7,259 bases of DNA from Perlabentimonas sp046542995 (GTDB lineage Bacteria; Bacteroidota; Bacteroidia; Bacteroidales; Tenuifilaceae): the NCBI GenBank assembly GCA_046542995.1, contig JBKHAH010000122.1, forward strand, positions 1 through 7,259, written 5' to 3'. Shown piece after piece: positions 1 through 6,689 of the stretch. The position numbers and the translations under genes were made by a program. Positions within the stretch are counted from its first letter, which is position 1. Every line of letters starts with the position of its first letter. The notes under the pieces are model-generated. The model was given only the letters and a program-made list of their open reading frames with translations. It did not search any database and was not told the DNA's origin.

Positions 1-1
1 A

Positions 2-316
2 ATAAATGAATCGGGCGTTGTGGCAATCTGCTCATTCATATCACCAACAGGTCAAATTCGTGAAATGGCGAAGGAAATAGTTGGTAAAAACTACTTTTTT
101 GAGGTTTATGTTAATACGCCGCTTGAAATATGTAAAGAGCGCGATACGAAAGGTATGTATAAGAAAGCGAAAGAAGGCCAAATTAAAGAATTTACCGGGG
201 TAAACTCACCTTACAACTCTCCAATATCACCTGATATAACTATTAATACGAGCATAAAATCACCTGATGATTGTGCTAAAATAATTTTTAATAGTATTAG
301 CCAAAAGTTTTTTTAA
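2..316 (+). CDS. cysC: Adenylylsulfate (APS) kinase, C-terminal part; 5' end outside window
   Basis: APS kinase phosphorylates adenosine 5'-phosphosulfate with ATP to give PAPS, in the cytoplasm. The reading frame is open from base 2, so the gene begins upstream; the GTG at 20 is an internal valine codon, not a start. About 104 residues remain of a family of roughly 200. Visible motifs are SFISP, which holds the serine that is phosphorylated in the E. coli enzyme, then FEVYVNTPLEICKERD, KGMYKKAKEG and FTGVNSPY. These align well from memory with E. coli CysC (FIEVFVDTPLAICEARD, KGLYKKARAG, FTGID). The P-loop half is not in the window, so activity cannot be judged. It lies 90 bp before cysD on the same strand and is probably co-transcribed with it. 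The last 60 bases are notably AT-rich compared with cysD. Confidence 0.93.
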   Translation: MNESGVVAICSFISPTGQIREMAKEIVGKNYFFEVYVNTPLEICKERDTKGMYKKAKEGQIKEFTGVNSPYNSPISPDITINTSIKSPDDCAKIIFNSISQKFF

Positions 317-406
317 TTTTGCACCAGATTATAAGGCTTATTCTTTTTCTATTTTTTTTTTAGTTAAAGATTTGTCAGATAAATGTATTGAAATAAACAT
401 TTTCTT

Positions 407-1312
407 ATGAAGCAATTCAACATTAATCACCTGCGAGAGCTGGAGTCGGAATCAATATTTGTTATTAGGGAGGTAGCTGCGCAGTTTGAGAACCCCGTTA
501 TGCTTTTTAGCGGTGGCAAGGATTCTATCATTATGTTTCACTTGGCACAAAAGGCGTTCTACCCTGCTAAGGTTCCATTCCCATTAATGCACATTGATAC
601 AGGTCATAACTTTACTGAAACCATAGAATTTAGGGATCAGGTTTCAAAAGAAACCGGCGTGCCAATTATAGTTGCATCAGTACAGGAGACCATTGATAGC
701 GGTAAAGCAGTGGAGGAGACTGGCTACAACGCCAGCAGAAATAGGATGCAAACCACAACCTTGCTGGATGCCATAGAAAAGAATAAGTTTGATTGCGCCA
801 TGGGCGGAGGAAGGAGAGATGAGGAGAAAGCCAGAGCAAAAGAGAGGTTCTTCTCGCATCGCGATGAGTTTGGACAGTGGGATCCTAAAAACCAGCGTCC
901 TGAACTTTGGAACATCTTCAATGGTCGCAAGAACATGGGAGAGCATTTCCGCGTATTTCCAATAAGTAACTGGACCGAAATGGATGTGTGGCAGTACATT
1001 CTGCTTGAGAATATTAATATACCATGCCTCTACTTCTCACATGAGCGTGAGGTTTTCATGCGTGATGGCGTTCTTTACGCTAAAACACCCTTTATGAAAA
1101 TTCGCGATAGCGAGAAGGTGGAAAAGAAGATTGTTCGATTCAGAACCATTGGTGATGCAACCTGTACAGGTGCTGTTCAATCTGAGGCAAACTCATTAAC
1201 TGACATAATTCGCGAGGTAGCAGCAATACGAACAACAGAACGAGGAGGAAGAGCCGACGATAAGCGCAGCGAAGCAGCCATGGAAGATAGAAAAATTGAA
1301 GGATATTTCTAA
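407..1312 (+). CDS. cysD: Sulfate adenylyltransferase subunit 2 (ATP sulfurylase, small subunit)
   Basis: This is the catalytic subunit of the CysDN ATP sulfurylase. It adenylylates sulfate with ATP to give APS and pyrophosphate, the first step of sulfate activation in the cytoplasm. At 301 residues it matches the usual length (E. coli about 302). The PP-loop motif SGGKDS is at residues 35-40 and binds ATP pyrophosphate in this family. Other family signatures are HIDTGHNFTET (62-72), GGGRRDEEKARAKER (133-147), and a C-terminal RADDKRSEAAMEDR stretch ending in EGYF. The ATG at 407 gives the expected N-terminus and has no Shine-Dalgarno sequence, only an AT-rich leader. It sits between cysC (90 bp upstream) and cysN (62 bp downstream), so a cysCDN operon is likely. 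No frameshift or missing motif was seen. Confidence 0.98.
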   Translation: MKQFNINHLRELESESIFVIREVAAQFENPVMLFSGGKDSIIMFHLAQKAFYPAKVPFPLMHIDTGHNFTETIEFRDQVSKETGVPIIVASVQETIDSGKAVEETGYNASRNRMQTTTLLDAIEKNKFDCAMGGGRRDEEKARAKERFFSHRDEFGQWDPKNQRPELWNIFNGRKNMGEHFRVFPISNWTEMDVWQYILLENINIPCLYFSHEREVFMRDGVLYAKTPFMKIRDSEKVEKKIVRFRTIGDATCTGAVQSEANSLTDIIREVAAIRTTERGGRADDKRSEAAMEDRKIEGYF

Positions 1313-1374
1313 GGTTGCAATATACCTCGCTGCTTTATTTCTAAGTTTACTTTCATTAAAATTTGATTTTTACC

Positions 1375-2655
1375 ATGAGCAACAACGAATATAACGAATC
1401 AGCATACCTAAATATGGAGCTATTGCGGTTTACCACCGCAGGAAGTGTAGATGATGGCAAGAGTACTTTAATTGGCAGGTTACTTTACGATTCTAAAGCA
1501 ATCTTTCAGGATCAGATGGAGGAGGTTGAGAAGGCCAGCGTAAAGAAGGGTGACGATTACGTGAATCTGGCTTTGCTAACAGACGGACTGAGGGCAGAGC
1601 GTGAGCAAGGTATTACCATCGATGTTGCCTATAGATATTTTCATACTCCAAAGCGAAAGTTTATTATTGCTGATACGCCCGGCCATATTCAGTACACACG
1701 AAACATGGTTACCGGAGCATCAACTGCTAATGCTGCCGTTATACTAATTGATGCCAGGCATGGAGTAATTGAGCAGACCATTAGGCATGCTTATATTGCA
1801 TCACTCCTTTGCATTCCACATGTAATTGTATGTGTTAACAAGATGGATCTGGTTGAATACAGCGAGGAGGTATTTATGAATATTCAGAAGAAGTTTATGA
1901 CCTTCTCAACCAATCTTAACTTGCAGGATGTTCGTTTTATCCCCATTAGCGCTTTACATGGCGATAACGTAGTGAAGCGTTCTAAAAACATGGATTGGTA
2001 CGATGGCACAACTCTGATGTATTTGCTTGAAAACGTGTATATTAGCAATGATTATAACCAGATTGATGCTCGTTTCCCTGTACAGTACGTTGTGCGTCCG
2101 CAACTTGCCGATTTCCCTGACTTTAGAGGGTATGCCGGAAGGATGGTAAGCGGTTCACTTAATGTTGGCGATAAGGTTAAGGTTCTACCATCAGGGTTTA
2201 CTTCATCTGTTGAGTCAATCCTATTTCATGAAAAGAAGTTGGATAGTGCCAGTGCCCCTCAATCCGTAACCTTAACTCTTGCCGATGATTTGGATGTGAG
2301 TCGTGGATGCCTTATCGTATCAGCTCAGAATGGAATAGAGTCAGCTCAGGAGATTGATGTTATGGTTTGCTGGCTTGGAGAAACTCCACTCAACCCAAGC
2401 GCAAAGTATGCAGTAAAGCATACCACCAACGACGTGAGGTGTATAGTTAAAGAGGTTAAGTACAAGGTAGATATTAACAACTTAGAGAAGGTTATTGATG
2501 ATAAGAATGTTAGCCTAAATGACATTGCCTGCATCTCAATTCGAACTACCAAACCCCTGTTTTTTGATCCATACAGAAGAAATAGGGTTACTGGTAGCCT
2601 AATAATTATTGATGAAGCCACCAACGTTACCGTTGGAGCGGGCATGATCCTATAG
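1375..2655 (+). CDS. cysN: Sulfate adenylyltransferase subunit 1 (GTPase subunit of ATP sulfurylase)
   Basis: CysN is the regulatory GTPase partner of CysD; GTP hydrolysis drives the unfavourable synthesis of APS. From the ATG at 1375 the protein has 426 residues. A frame-compatible TTG at 1363 would add only four residues, and ATG is the more likely start. EF-Tu-type GTPase motifs are intact: G1 GSVDDGKST (23-31), an EREQGITIDVAYRYF switch region (75-89), G3 DTPGH (100-104) and G4 NKMD (155-158). After about residue 225 come the beta-barrel domains typical of translation-factor GTPases. The protein is about 50 residues shorter than E. coli CysN and carries no C-terminal CysC fusion, which fits the separate cysC upstream. 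Its TAG stop lies within a CTATAG palindrome shared with the convergent Nudix gene. Confidence 0.97.
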   Translation: MSNNEYNESAYLNMELLRFTTAGSVDDGKSTLIGRLLYDSKAIFQDQMEEVEKASVKKGDDYVNLALLTDGLRAEREQGITIDVAYRYFHTPKRKFIIADTPGHIQYTRNMVTGASTANAAVILIDARHGVIEQTIRHAYIASLLCIPHVIVCVNKMDLVEYSEEVFMNIQKKFMTFSTNLNLQDVRFIPISALHGDNVVKRSKNMDWYDGTTLMYLLENVYISNDYNQIDARFPVQYVVRPQLADFPDFRGYAGRMVSGSLNVGDKVKVLPSGFTSSVESILFHEKKLDSASAPQSVTLTLADDLDVSRGCLIVSAQNGIESAQEIDVMVCWLGETPLNPSAKYAVKHTTNDVRCIVKEVKYKVDINNLEKVIDDKNVSLNDIACISIRTTKPLFFDPYRRNRVTGSLIIIDEATNVTVGAGMIL

Positions 2656-3093
2656 TTTTATTTGTAATCTTTTTGCTGCAAGCTCAATAATTTCTTGATG
2701 GTCAAAAGCTAGTTCGGGTAGGTTTTTTAAAGGAATCCAATGGGCTTCGGCAGCATCATCGCCCGCATTTAGTTTGGCATTTTGAGGCGTGGTTAGACCG
2801 TAGTATGCTATGCTAATATTTCTGTCGCGGGGATCTCTGTTTACTTTATCAAATGCAGCGAGCTGTTCCAGCTCATTCATTTTCAGGCCTGTTTCTTCTT
2901 GAAGTTCCCTGATGGCAGCATTCTTTAGCAGTTCATCGGTCTCTGGGAAACCACCGGGCAGAGCATATCTTCCCTGAAATGGAGGATTTTTACGTTTTAT
3001 AAGTAGTATTTTATAAGTTGAATCGTCATCCTTTAGAAAGATCACGGCATCAACCGTTACAAGCATTCTTGGGTATTTGTAAGTGTAGGACAT
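2650..3093 (-). CDS. Nudix hydrolase, ADP-ribose pyrophosphatase-like
   Basis: This is a 147-residue cytoplasmic Nudix protein. Such enzymes hydrolyse nucleoside diphosphates linked to another group, using Mg2+. The Nudix box is complete: G48, five residues, E54, seven residues, then RELQEETGL (62-70), with all catalytic glutamates present. The flanking pattern (YPRMLVTVDAVIF near the start, LLIKRKNPPFQGRYALPGGF at 30-49, then NRDPRDRNISIAYY, AGDDAAEAHW and LAFDHQEII) is typical of the ADP-ribose pyrophosphatase/NrtR-like Nudix group. It lacks the C-terminal winged-helix domain of the NrtR regulators, so it is more likely an enzyme than a repressor. The true substrate cannot be read from sequence. 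It is probably the last gene of a minus-strand unit with the 31-codon ORF and the NlpC/P60 gene. It overlaps the end of cysN by 6 bp, tail to tail. Confidence 0.93.
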   Translation of the reverse strand: MSYTYKYPRMLVTVDAVIFLKDDDSTYKILLIKRKNPPFQGRYALPGGFPETDELLKNAAIRELQEETGLKMNELEQLAAFDKVNRDPRDRNISIAYYGLTTPQNAKLNAGDDAAEAHWIPLKNLPELAFDHQEIIELAAKRLQIKL

Positions 3094-3152
3094 GTTTAGG
3101 TAGTGCTTGTTGTTAAATTCATCAAAATATAGATGCTATTTATGGGCAGACT

Positions 3153-3248
3153 CTACCTATCTTTTTTGGCTCTTTGCTGATTCTTTATAGCAATCCAAAC
3201 TGCAACAGCAATTATGGCAATAATAATTAGTATTTGGTATCTTATCAT
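3153..3248 (-). CDS. Possible 31-residue single-span membrane peptide
   Basis: A short ATG-to-TAG frame lies between the NlpC/P60 gene (35 bp upstream) and the Nudix gene (59 bp downstream), on the same strand. The translation is MIRYQ, a run of hydrophobic residues (ILIIIAIIAVAVWIAI, 6-21), then a basic tail KNQQRAKKDR (22-31). This is the layout of small single-pass membrane proteins, and the positive-inside rule would place the C-terminus in the cytoplasm. An in-frame stop lies upstream, so it is not an extension of the neighbouring gene. No Shine-Dalgarno sequence is seen, but most genes in this window also lack one. I do not recognise a family. AT-rich spacer can yield hydrophobic codons by chance, so the call rests on the clean hydrophobic-then-basic pattern and the good fit in the gene order. 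Confidence 0.5.
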   Translation of the reverse strand: MIRYQILIIIAIIAVAVWIAIKNQQRAKKDR

Positions 3249-3283
3249 TTGGTTAATCTTTAGGGTTGTTTTAAAATTCCATA

Positions 3284-4075
3284 TTAATCTTCAATTATTC
3301 TTTGCACTACTCGCAGCTTATGTGAGTAGTTTTTGGTTTGGGCAGAGTAAATTCCTTGATGATCAATGTGTTCTAACCTGACATAGCCTGAACTGTGAAT
3401 AATTCTGTTCTCTGGCAGGATTATACCAACGTGATAGATGTTGCCCTCTTCATCATCAAAAAAAGCTAGATCGCCTGGTTTCGCCATGTTGATAAACTCA
3501 ACCGTTTTACCTAATGCAACCTGTTGGTTGGCATCGCGTGGGATAGGAATACCAATCATTTTATAAAGAACCTGACTTAAACCTGAGCAGTCAATTCCGT
3601 ATGGAGAACGTCCACCCCAAAGGTAGGGTGAGTTAATAAATTCATAGGCGAATTCCTCAAGGCAACCTGCCTTCGTTCTATCGGGTTTCTCAAAGGGTAA
3701 GTTAAAGGTTTTAAACTCTTCGTCTGCTAGCGTAAAGGTTCCATTTTCGGCATCAAAATAGTAGAGGTTTGAGCCTGGGCATAGCCTTATTGGGAATTTA
3801 CTGTTTTTACTTTTAGCTTTAAAAAGCCTGTTTGCAACATGGGTTGCGTCGGGGAGGTCAAGTAAATCCATCTGTTTCTGGTCAAACATCTTACATGATT
3901 TTGTGTCTAACCAACCCTCGTACTGGTCGTGGTTAAGCTGTATCCTTAGCCAATCTTTATGCTTTTCAATAATTGTGAATGTTTCTCCAAAAAGCACCTG
4001 GTTTACCATCTCACTATGCTCAAAAGGCTCACTCCTAAGTGCAGCTAAGCATTGATTTACAACTCCGTATGTCAT
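3284..4075 (-). CDS. NlpC/P60 family gamma-D-glutamyl peptidase with N-terminal SH3b domain (YkfC/DPP6-like)
   Basis: This 263-residue cysteine peptidase should cleave muropeptides between D-glutamate and the diamino acid. An SH3b domain fills residues 1-60 and ends in a typical GWLD (54-57). A linker or second barrel-like segment follows, then the NlpC/P60 domain from about 135. The catalytic set is visible: Cys163 in DCSG, His215 in YHVGI and a polar third residue, His227 in IIHSSG. The YLWGG motif is at 151-155. There is no signal peptide or lipobox, so it probably acts in the cytoplasm on imported murein peptides, as proposed for YkfC and Bacteroides DPP6. That points to cell-wall recycling rather than wall remodelling. 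The ATG at 4075 is preceded by GGAG five bases upstream, one of the few Shine-Dalgarno-like sites here. It probably leads an operon with the small ORF and the Nudix gene. Confidence 0.93.
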   Translation of the reverse strand: MTYGVVNQCLAALRSEPFEHSEMVNQVLFGETFTIIEKHKDWLRIQLNHDQYEGWLDTKSCKMFDQKQMDLLDLPDATHVANRLFKAKSKNSKFPIRLCPGSNLYYFDAENGTFTLADEEFKTFNLPFEKPDRTKAGCLEEFAYEFINSPYLWGGRSPYGIDCSGLSQVLYKMIGIPIPRDANQQVALGKTVEFINMAKPGDLAFFDDEEGNIYHVGIILPENRIIHSSGYVRLEHIDHQGIYSAQTKNYSHKLRVVQRIIED

Positions 4076-4159
4076 TGCTCCGTTTTTGTTTTGATGTAAA
4101 AATAAGATTTTTTGAAGAAAAGGATAAGAGATTACAGAATAATTATTTAATACCTAGAT

Positions 4160-4194
4160 AAAAAACACCCCATCCAATGGTTTTGAATGGGGTG
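4160..4194 (-). terminator. Intrinsic terminator of the TonB-dependent receptor gene
   Basis: On the minus strand, CACCCCAT pairs with ATGGGGTG in a perfect 8-bp GC-rich stem with a 13-nt loop. Six T residues follow directly. It starts 38 bp after the receptor stop codon and lies before the NlpC/P60 gene, so it separates two minus-strand transcription units. The other strand has no T-run after the stem, so it should act in one direction only. The NlpC/P60 promoter would then lie within about 4076-4160, but I see no convincing Bacteroidota -33/-7 pair there. Confidence 0.88.
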
Positions 4195-4231
4195 AAACTC
4201 TGAAGATTAAACTAGTGTCATATGATACTAA

Positions 4232-6451
4232 TTAAAAGAACCACCGGTATGCCAATGATATGTTTCTGCCTGGCATAGGAAAGTTCCTGTCCTCAATTCT
4301 CGAAAGATGGTCACGGTACCTTTCGTCCAGCAGATTATCAATCCTAAGTATAAGGACATGTCTCCCTGGTGACTTTAGTCTAACCCCGGCGTTAAGTCCA
4401 ATAAGCGTATAGCCATCAGTTACATCTTCGTCTGGTGCAACTCTATCCTGCTTTAGCGCAGAGAGAACTTTACCACCTATCCATCCAAATCCAAAATCGT
4501 ATTCGAAATTGGCATTAAACCTCATAGGAGGTATAAAAGGCAGGTAGTGTTTTCCATTGTTCATTCTTTGTCCGTTAACGTAATCGGAACCAACCCCAAG
4601 AGTAAAGTTCTCATGTAGTTTTAGACCAGCGGAAAGTTCGCCACCCATAAGCCTAGCTTCGTCTCCAAAATATCTAAAAATGGGATATCCTGATGCCGGA
4701 TTGGTATTGCCGGTTGGCTCAAATACTATGTAGTTTCGGAAGTAGTTTGCAAAAAGGGCAAATTCAATTTGCAGTATATCGCCCAGCCAATTGATAAAGA
4801 AATCGGCACCCTGACCAACCTCATCTTTCAAATCTGCATTTCCAATTTCAAAAACCCCCGCACCAAGGTGTACTCCATTGGCGTAAAGTTCTTCTACAGA
4901 GGGGTTACGGTGTGAGCGAGCAAACTGCCCTCCAATCTCAAGCCCCTCAACAGGACGATGATTAAAACCTATTGACCCTGAGTAGTTAAGCGCATTCCGT
5001 TTTTTTGAAATGACTTCAAATATTTGGTTTGAGAGTGTGCTTGTCTGTTGAAAATCTATTCTTAACCCTGCTTGTAAGCGTATTTTGCTTGATATGGGGA
5101 GTTCTTGAAAAGTAAACAGACCAAAATTCATCCTTTGTTCGCCGGGGGTGTATGCCTCGTCTCCACGAACCTCCATATGGTGAGCATGAAGATTGACCCC
5201 AATGGCTCCTCTGTCAAAAAATTCAAAGGGTTTATGTTGGAGCGTAAGGGTTGAACTAAAATTGAATTTCTCATACTCCAACTCAACCTCCTCATCTCTG
5301 TTTCCGTCGGCTATTTCGTATTCTATTTCCTGTTGAAACAAACGGCTGGTGTTAAAGCGCAGCTGACCTTTATCAAAGAACCCTTTGCGCTCATGGTTGA
5401 GCCTACCCTGGAAGGCTTGACGTTCCATGCGAATTTCAACTCCCTCATTTGGATTTTCAATATTTTCTGGAATCTCATAGTTTTGACCTGTAACAGATAA
5501 ACTTGCTCCTCCAGAAGTTGATCCATTGTTATAGCCTGCGCCTATTGCACCATCGTAATTATTCATTGAGGAGCCAGGTAGGGTTCCATCGGGTGTTGTA
5601 ATGTCTGACGATTGTCTGTGGGCAAACCGGCCAGTTACAGCCATGTTTTCGCCTCCGTAAGACAGCCTGCCAAAACCAGCACCCATTTTATTCATTGTTG
5701 CTCCTTGTAACGATACCACTCCGGATGTTCCCGGATCCCATCGGTCAGGTATATCGGTTGTCATCAGGTTAATTACTCCTCCCAGAGCGCTTGAGCCATA
5801 TAGTAAGCTGGCCGGACCCCTGATTACTTCAACCCTGTTTGCCACCAAAGGGTCAAGGGCTATGGAGTGATCGGCTGATGTTTCGGAAATGTCGCCCATT
5901 CGCTCACCGTTTTCAAGAACAAGTATGCGGTCGCCATCCATCCCCCTAATTACTGGTCTGGCGGGGCTCGACCCAAATGAGCGCATGGTTACACCAGGAG
6001 CACCATTTAGCATTTCACCAAAGGAAACTTCCGTTCTTTGCTGTAGCTTCTCACCCATATATGACATATCGGGCTGATACCGAAATCCACTTGCTGTAGG
6101 CGAAGAAGTTATTATAATCTCATCAAGGTTAATCCCAATGTAATCAACCTCAAAATCAATCTCAATTGTTTGCTTGGTCGTAATTTCAAAATCTTTAGAT
6201 TTAGTTTCGTAACCCATGCCGGTAACTATCAGCGAGTGTTTTCCTTCGGGTAGGTTGGTAATAATATAATGTCCGGACGCATCGGTCATTGCGCCCAAAC
6301 GAGTGCCCTCAACAACTAGGTTAATAAATGGTACATGCTCTTCATCCTCAGAATTTACAACGTGTCCAAATATATTCGCATCGGTCTTTAATTGAGCATG
6401 TGCAGTTATTGCACTAGTTAGCAATGCGATACTAATAATTAATTTTTTCAT
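4232..6451 (-). CDS. TonB-dependent outer-membrane receptor, ZnuD-like (probable zinc or other metal uptake)
   Basis: This 739-residue protein is a complete outer-membrane receptor. It has a signal peptide (1-19, cleavage likely after AHA), a carboxypeptidase-regulatory-like domain (about 26-105) common in Bacteroidota receptors, and a TonB-box-like DEIIITSS (110-117). A plug domain spans about 120-235 and includes RVEVIRGPASLLYGSSALGG (206-225). A beta-barrel follows, ending in aromatic YRWFF, as expected for outer-membrane insertion. Features recalled from ZnuD-type zinc receptors are SADHSIALDP in the plug (192-201), the His cluster HAHH (422-425) followed by GDEAYTP, PSVEELYANGVHLG (517-530) with FEIGN after it, and HLSRIEDRNFPMPGRN near the end (715-730). 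Metal uptake is therefore inferred and zinc is the best guess; substrate is not proven. A His-loop membrane protein gene lies 235 bp upstream on the same strand. The start ATG has no Shine-Dalgarno sequence. Confidence 0.92.
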   Translation of the reverse strand: MKKLIISIALLTSAITAHAQLKTDANIFGHVVNSEDEEHVPFINLVVEGTRLGAMTDASGHYIITNLPEGKHSLIVTGMGYETKSKDFEITTKQTIEIDFEVDYIGINLDEIIITSSPTASGFRYQPDMSYMGEKLQQRTEVSFGEMLNGAPGVTMRSFGSSPARPVIRGMDGDRILVLENGERMGDISETSADHSIALDPLVANRVEVIRGPASLLYGSSALGGVINLMTTDIPDRWDPGTSGVVSLQGATMNKMGAGFGRLSYGGENMAVTGRFAHRQSSDITTPDGTLPGSSMNNYDGAIGAGYNNGSTSGGASLSVTGQNYEIPENIENPNEGVEIRMERQAFQGRLNHERKGFFDKGQLRFNTSRLFQQEIEYEIADGNRDEEVELEYEKFNFSSTLTLQHKPFEFFDRGAIGVNLHAHHMEVRGDEAYTPGEQRMNFGLFTFQELPISSKIRLQAGLRIDFQQTSTLSNQIFEVISKKRNALNYSGSIGFNHRPVEGLEIGGQFARSHRNPSVEELYANGVHLGAGVFEIGNADLKDEVGQGADFFINWLGDILQIEFALFANYFRNYIVFEPTGNTNPASGYPIFRYFGDEARLMGGELSAGLKLHENFTLGVGSDYVNGQRMNNGKHYLPFIPPMRFNANFEYDFGFGWIGGKVLSALKQDRVAPDEDVTDGYTLIGLNAGVRLKSPGRHVLILRIDNLLDERYRDHLSRIEDRNFPMPGRNISLAYRWFF

Positions 6452-6466
6452 ATCGTAGGTATTTAT

Positions 6467-6489
6467 AGCACATATAGATGTGGTGTGCT
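6467..6489. promoter_or_regulatory. Inverted repeat in the receptor leader, possible operator
   Basis: AGCACA (6467-6472) and TGTGCT (6484-6489) form a 6-bp inverted repeat. A second palindrome, CACAT-ATAG-ATGTG (6469-6482), is nested within it. It lies 16-38 bp upstream of the receptor start codon, a place suited to an operator or a leader hairpin. The half-site TGTGCT occurs again at 6552-6557. No match to a known metal-regulator consensus can be claimed. Confidence 0.3.
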
Positions 6490-6546
6490 TAAATGATTTT
6501 TTATTTTTTTAAATTGAAGAAATCTTACTTGTAGGAATCGATTTTT

Positions 6547-6562
6547 GTAACTGTGCTATTAC
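6547..6562. promoter_or_regulatory. 16-bp dyad GTAAC-N6-ATTAC, possible regulator binding site
   Basis: GTAAC (6547-6551) and ATTAC (6558-6562) are near-perfect inverted half-sites around TGTGCT, about 96-111 bp upstream of the receptor start. Dyads of this general type are bound by Fur-family metal regulators, but this one does not match the Zur boxes I know, so the link to metal control is inference. The motif GCTA also recurs at 8-bp steps here (6555, 6563, 6571). Confidence 0.22.
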
Positions 6563-6612
6563 GCTAAATCGCTAACAGAATGAACGTAGTTAAATCTTTT
6601 AGCTGGTTTAGT

Positions 6613-6689
6613 TAATGCCGACGAACTATCAATCTTAATATGAAAATGGAGTGAATTATATTAAGTAACTTGATAGCAAGTCGGTATTA
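6613..6689. repeat. 77-bp imperfect inverted repeat between the His-loop gene and the receptor gene
   Basis: Three paired segments nest in one long hairpin. The outer arms are TAATGCCGAC (6613-6622) with GTCGGTATTA (6680-6689), one G-T pair; the middle arms are CTATCAA (6626-6632) with TTGATAG (6670-6676), perfect; the inner arms are CTTAATAT (6634-6641) with ATATTAAG (6658-6665), perfect. A 3x3 mismatch loop separates the outer and middle arms, and the apical loop has 16 nt. The stop codon of the His-loop gene lies in the outer arm. No T-run follows on either strand, so it is not a standard intrinsic terminator. It may be a MITE-like element, a transcript-processing or stability structure, or a regulator site. 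Confidence 0.72.

Noticed and set aside
20..316. GTG at 20 as the true start of a 98-residue protein
   Set aside because: The frame continues upstream to the window edge as INESGV, which fits the APS kinase family directly before SFISP, so the GTG is internal.
677..999. Minus-strand open frames inside cysD
   Set aside because: They lie opposite a fully conserved cysD frame, have no recognisable domains, and are frame shadows.
1363..1374. TTG at 1363 as the cysN start
   Set aside because: It adds only four residues before an ATG at 1375, and ATG is the commoner start.
2346..2645. Minus-strand open frame inside the 3' end of cysN
   Set aside because: It is antisense to a conserved part of CysN and its translation has low-complexity shadow composition.
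4208..4230. Near-palindrome GTGTCATATGATAC after the receptor stop
   Set aside because: It is short and AT-rich with a mismatch, and the strong terminator just beyond explains transcript ending.
5323..5526. Second minus-strand frame inside the receptor gene
   Set aside because: It overlaps the receptor barrel in another frame and has no family features.
5889..6077. Plus-strand frame inside the receptor plug region
   Set aside because: It is antisense to conserved plug motifs; the Ser/Pro-rich translation is typical of a shadow frame.
6613..6689. Inverted repeat as an intrinsic terminator of the His-loop gene
   Set aside because: The outer stem is not followed by a T-run on the minus strand (ACTAAACC follows), the apical loop is long, and the inner stem is AT-only.
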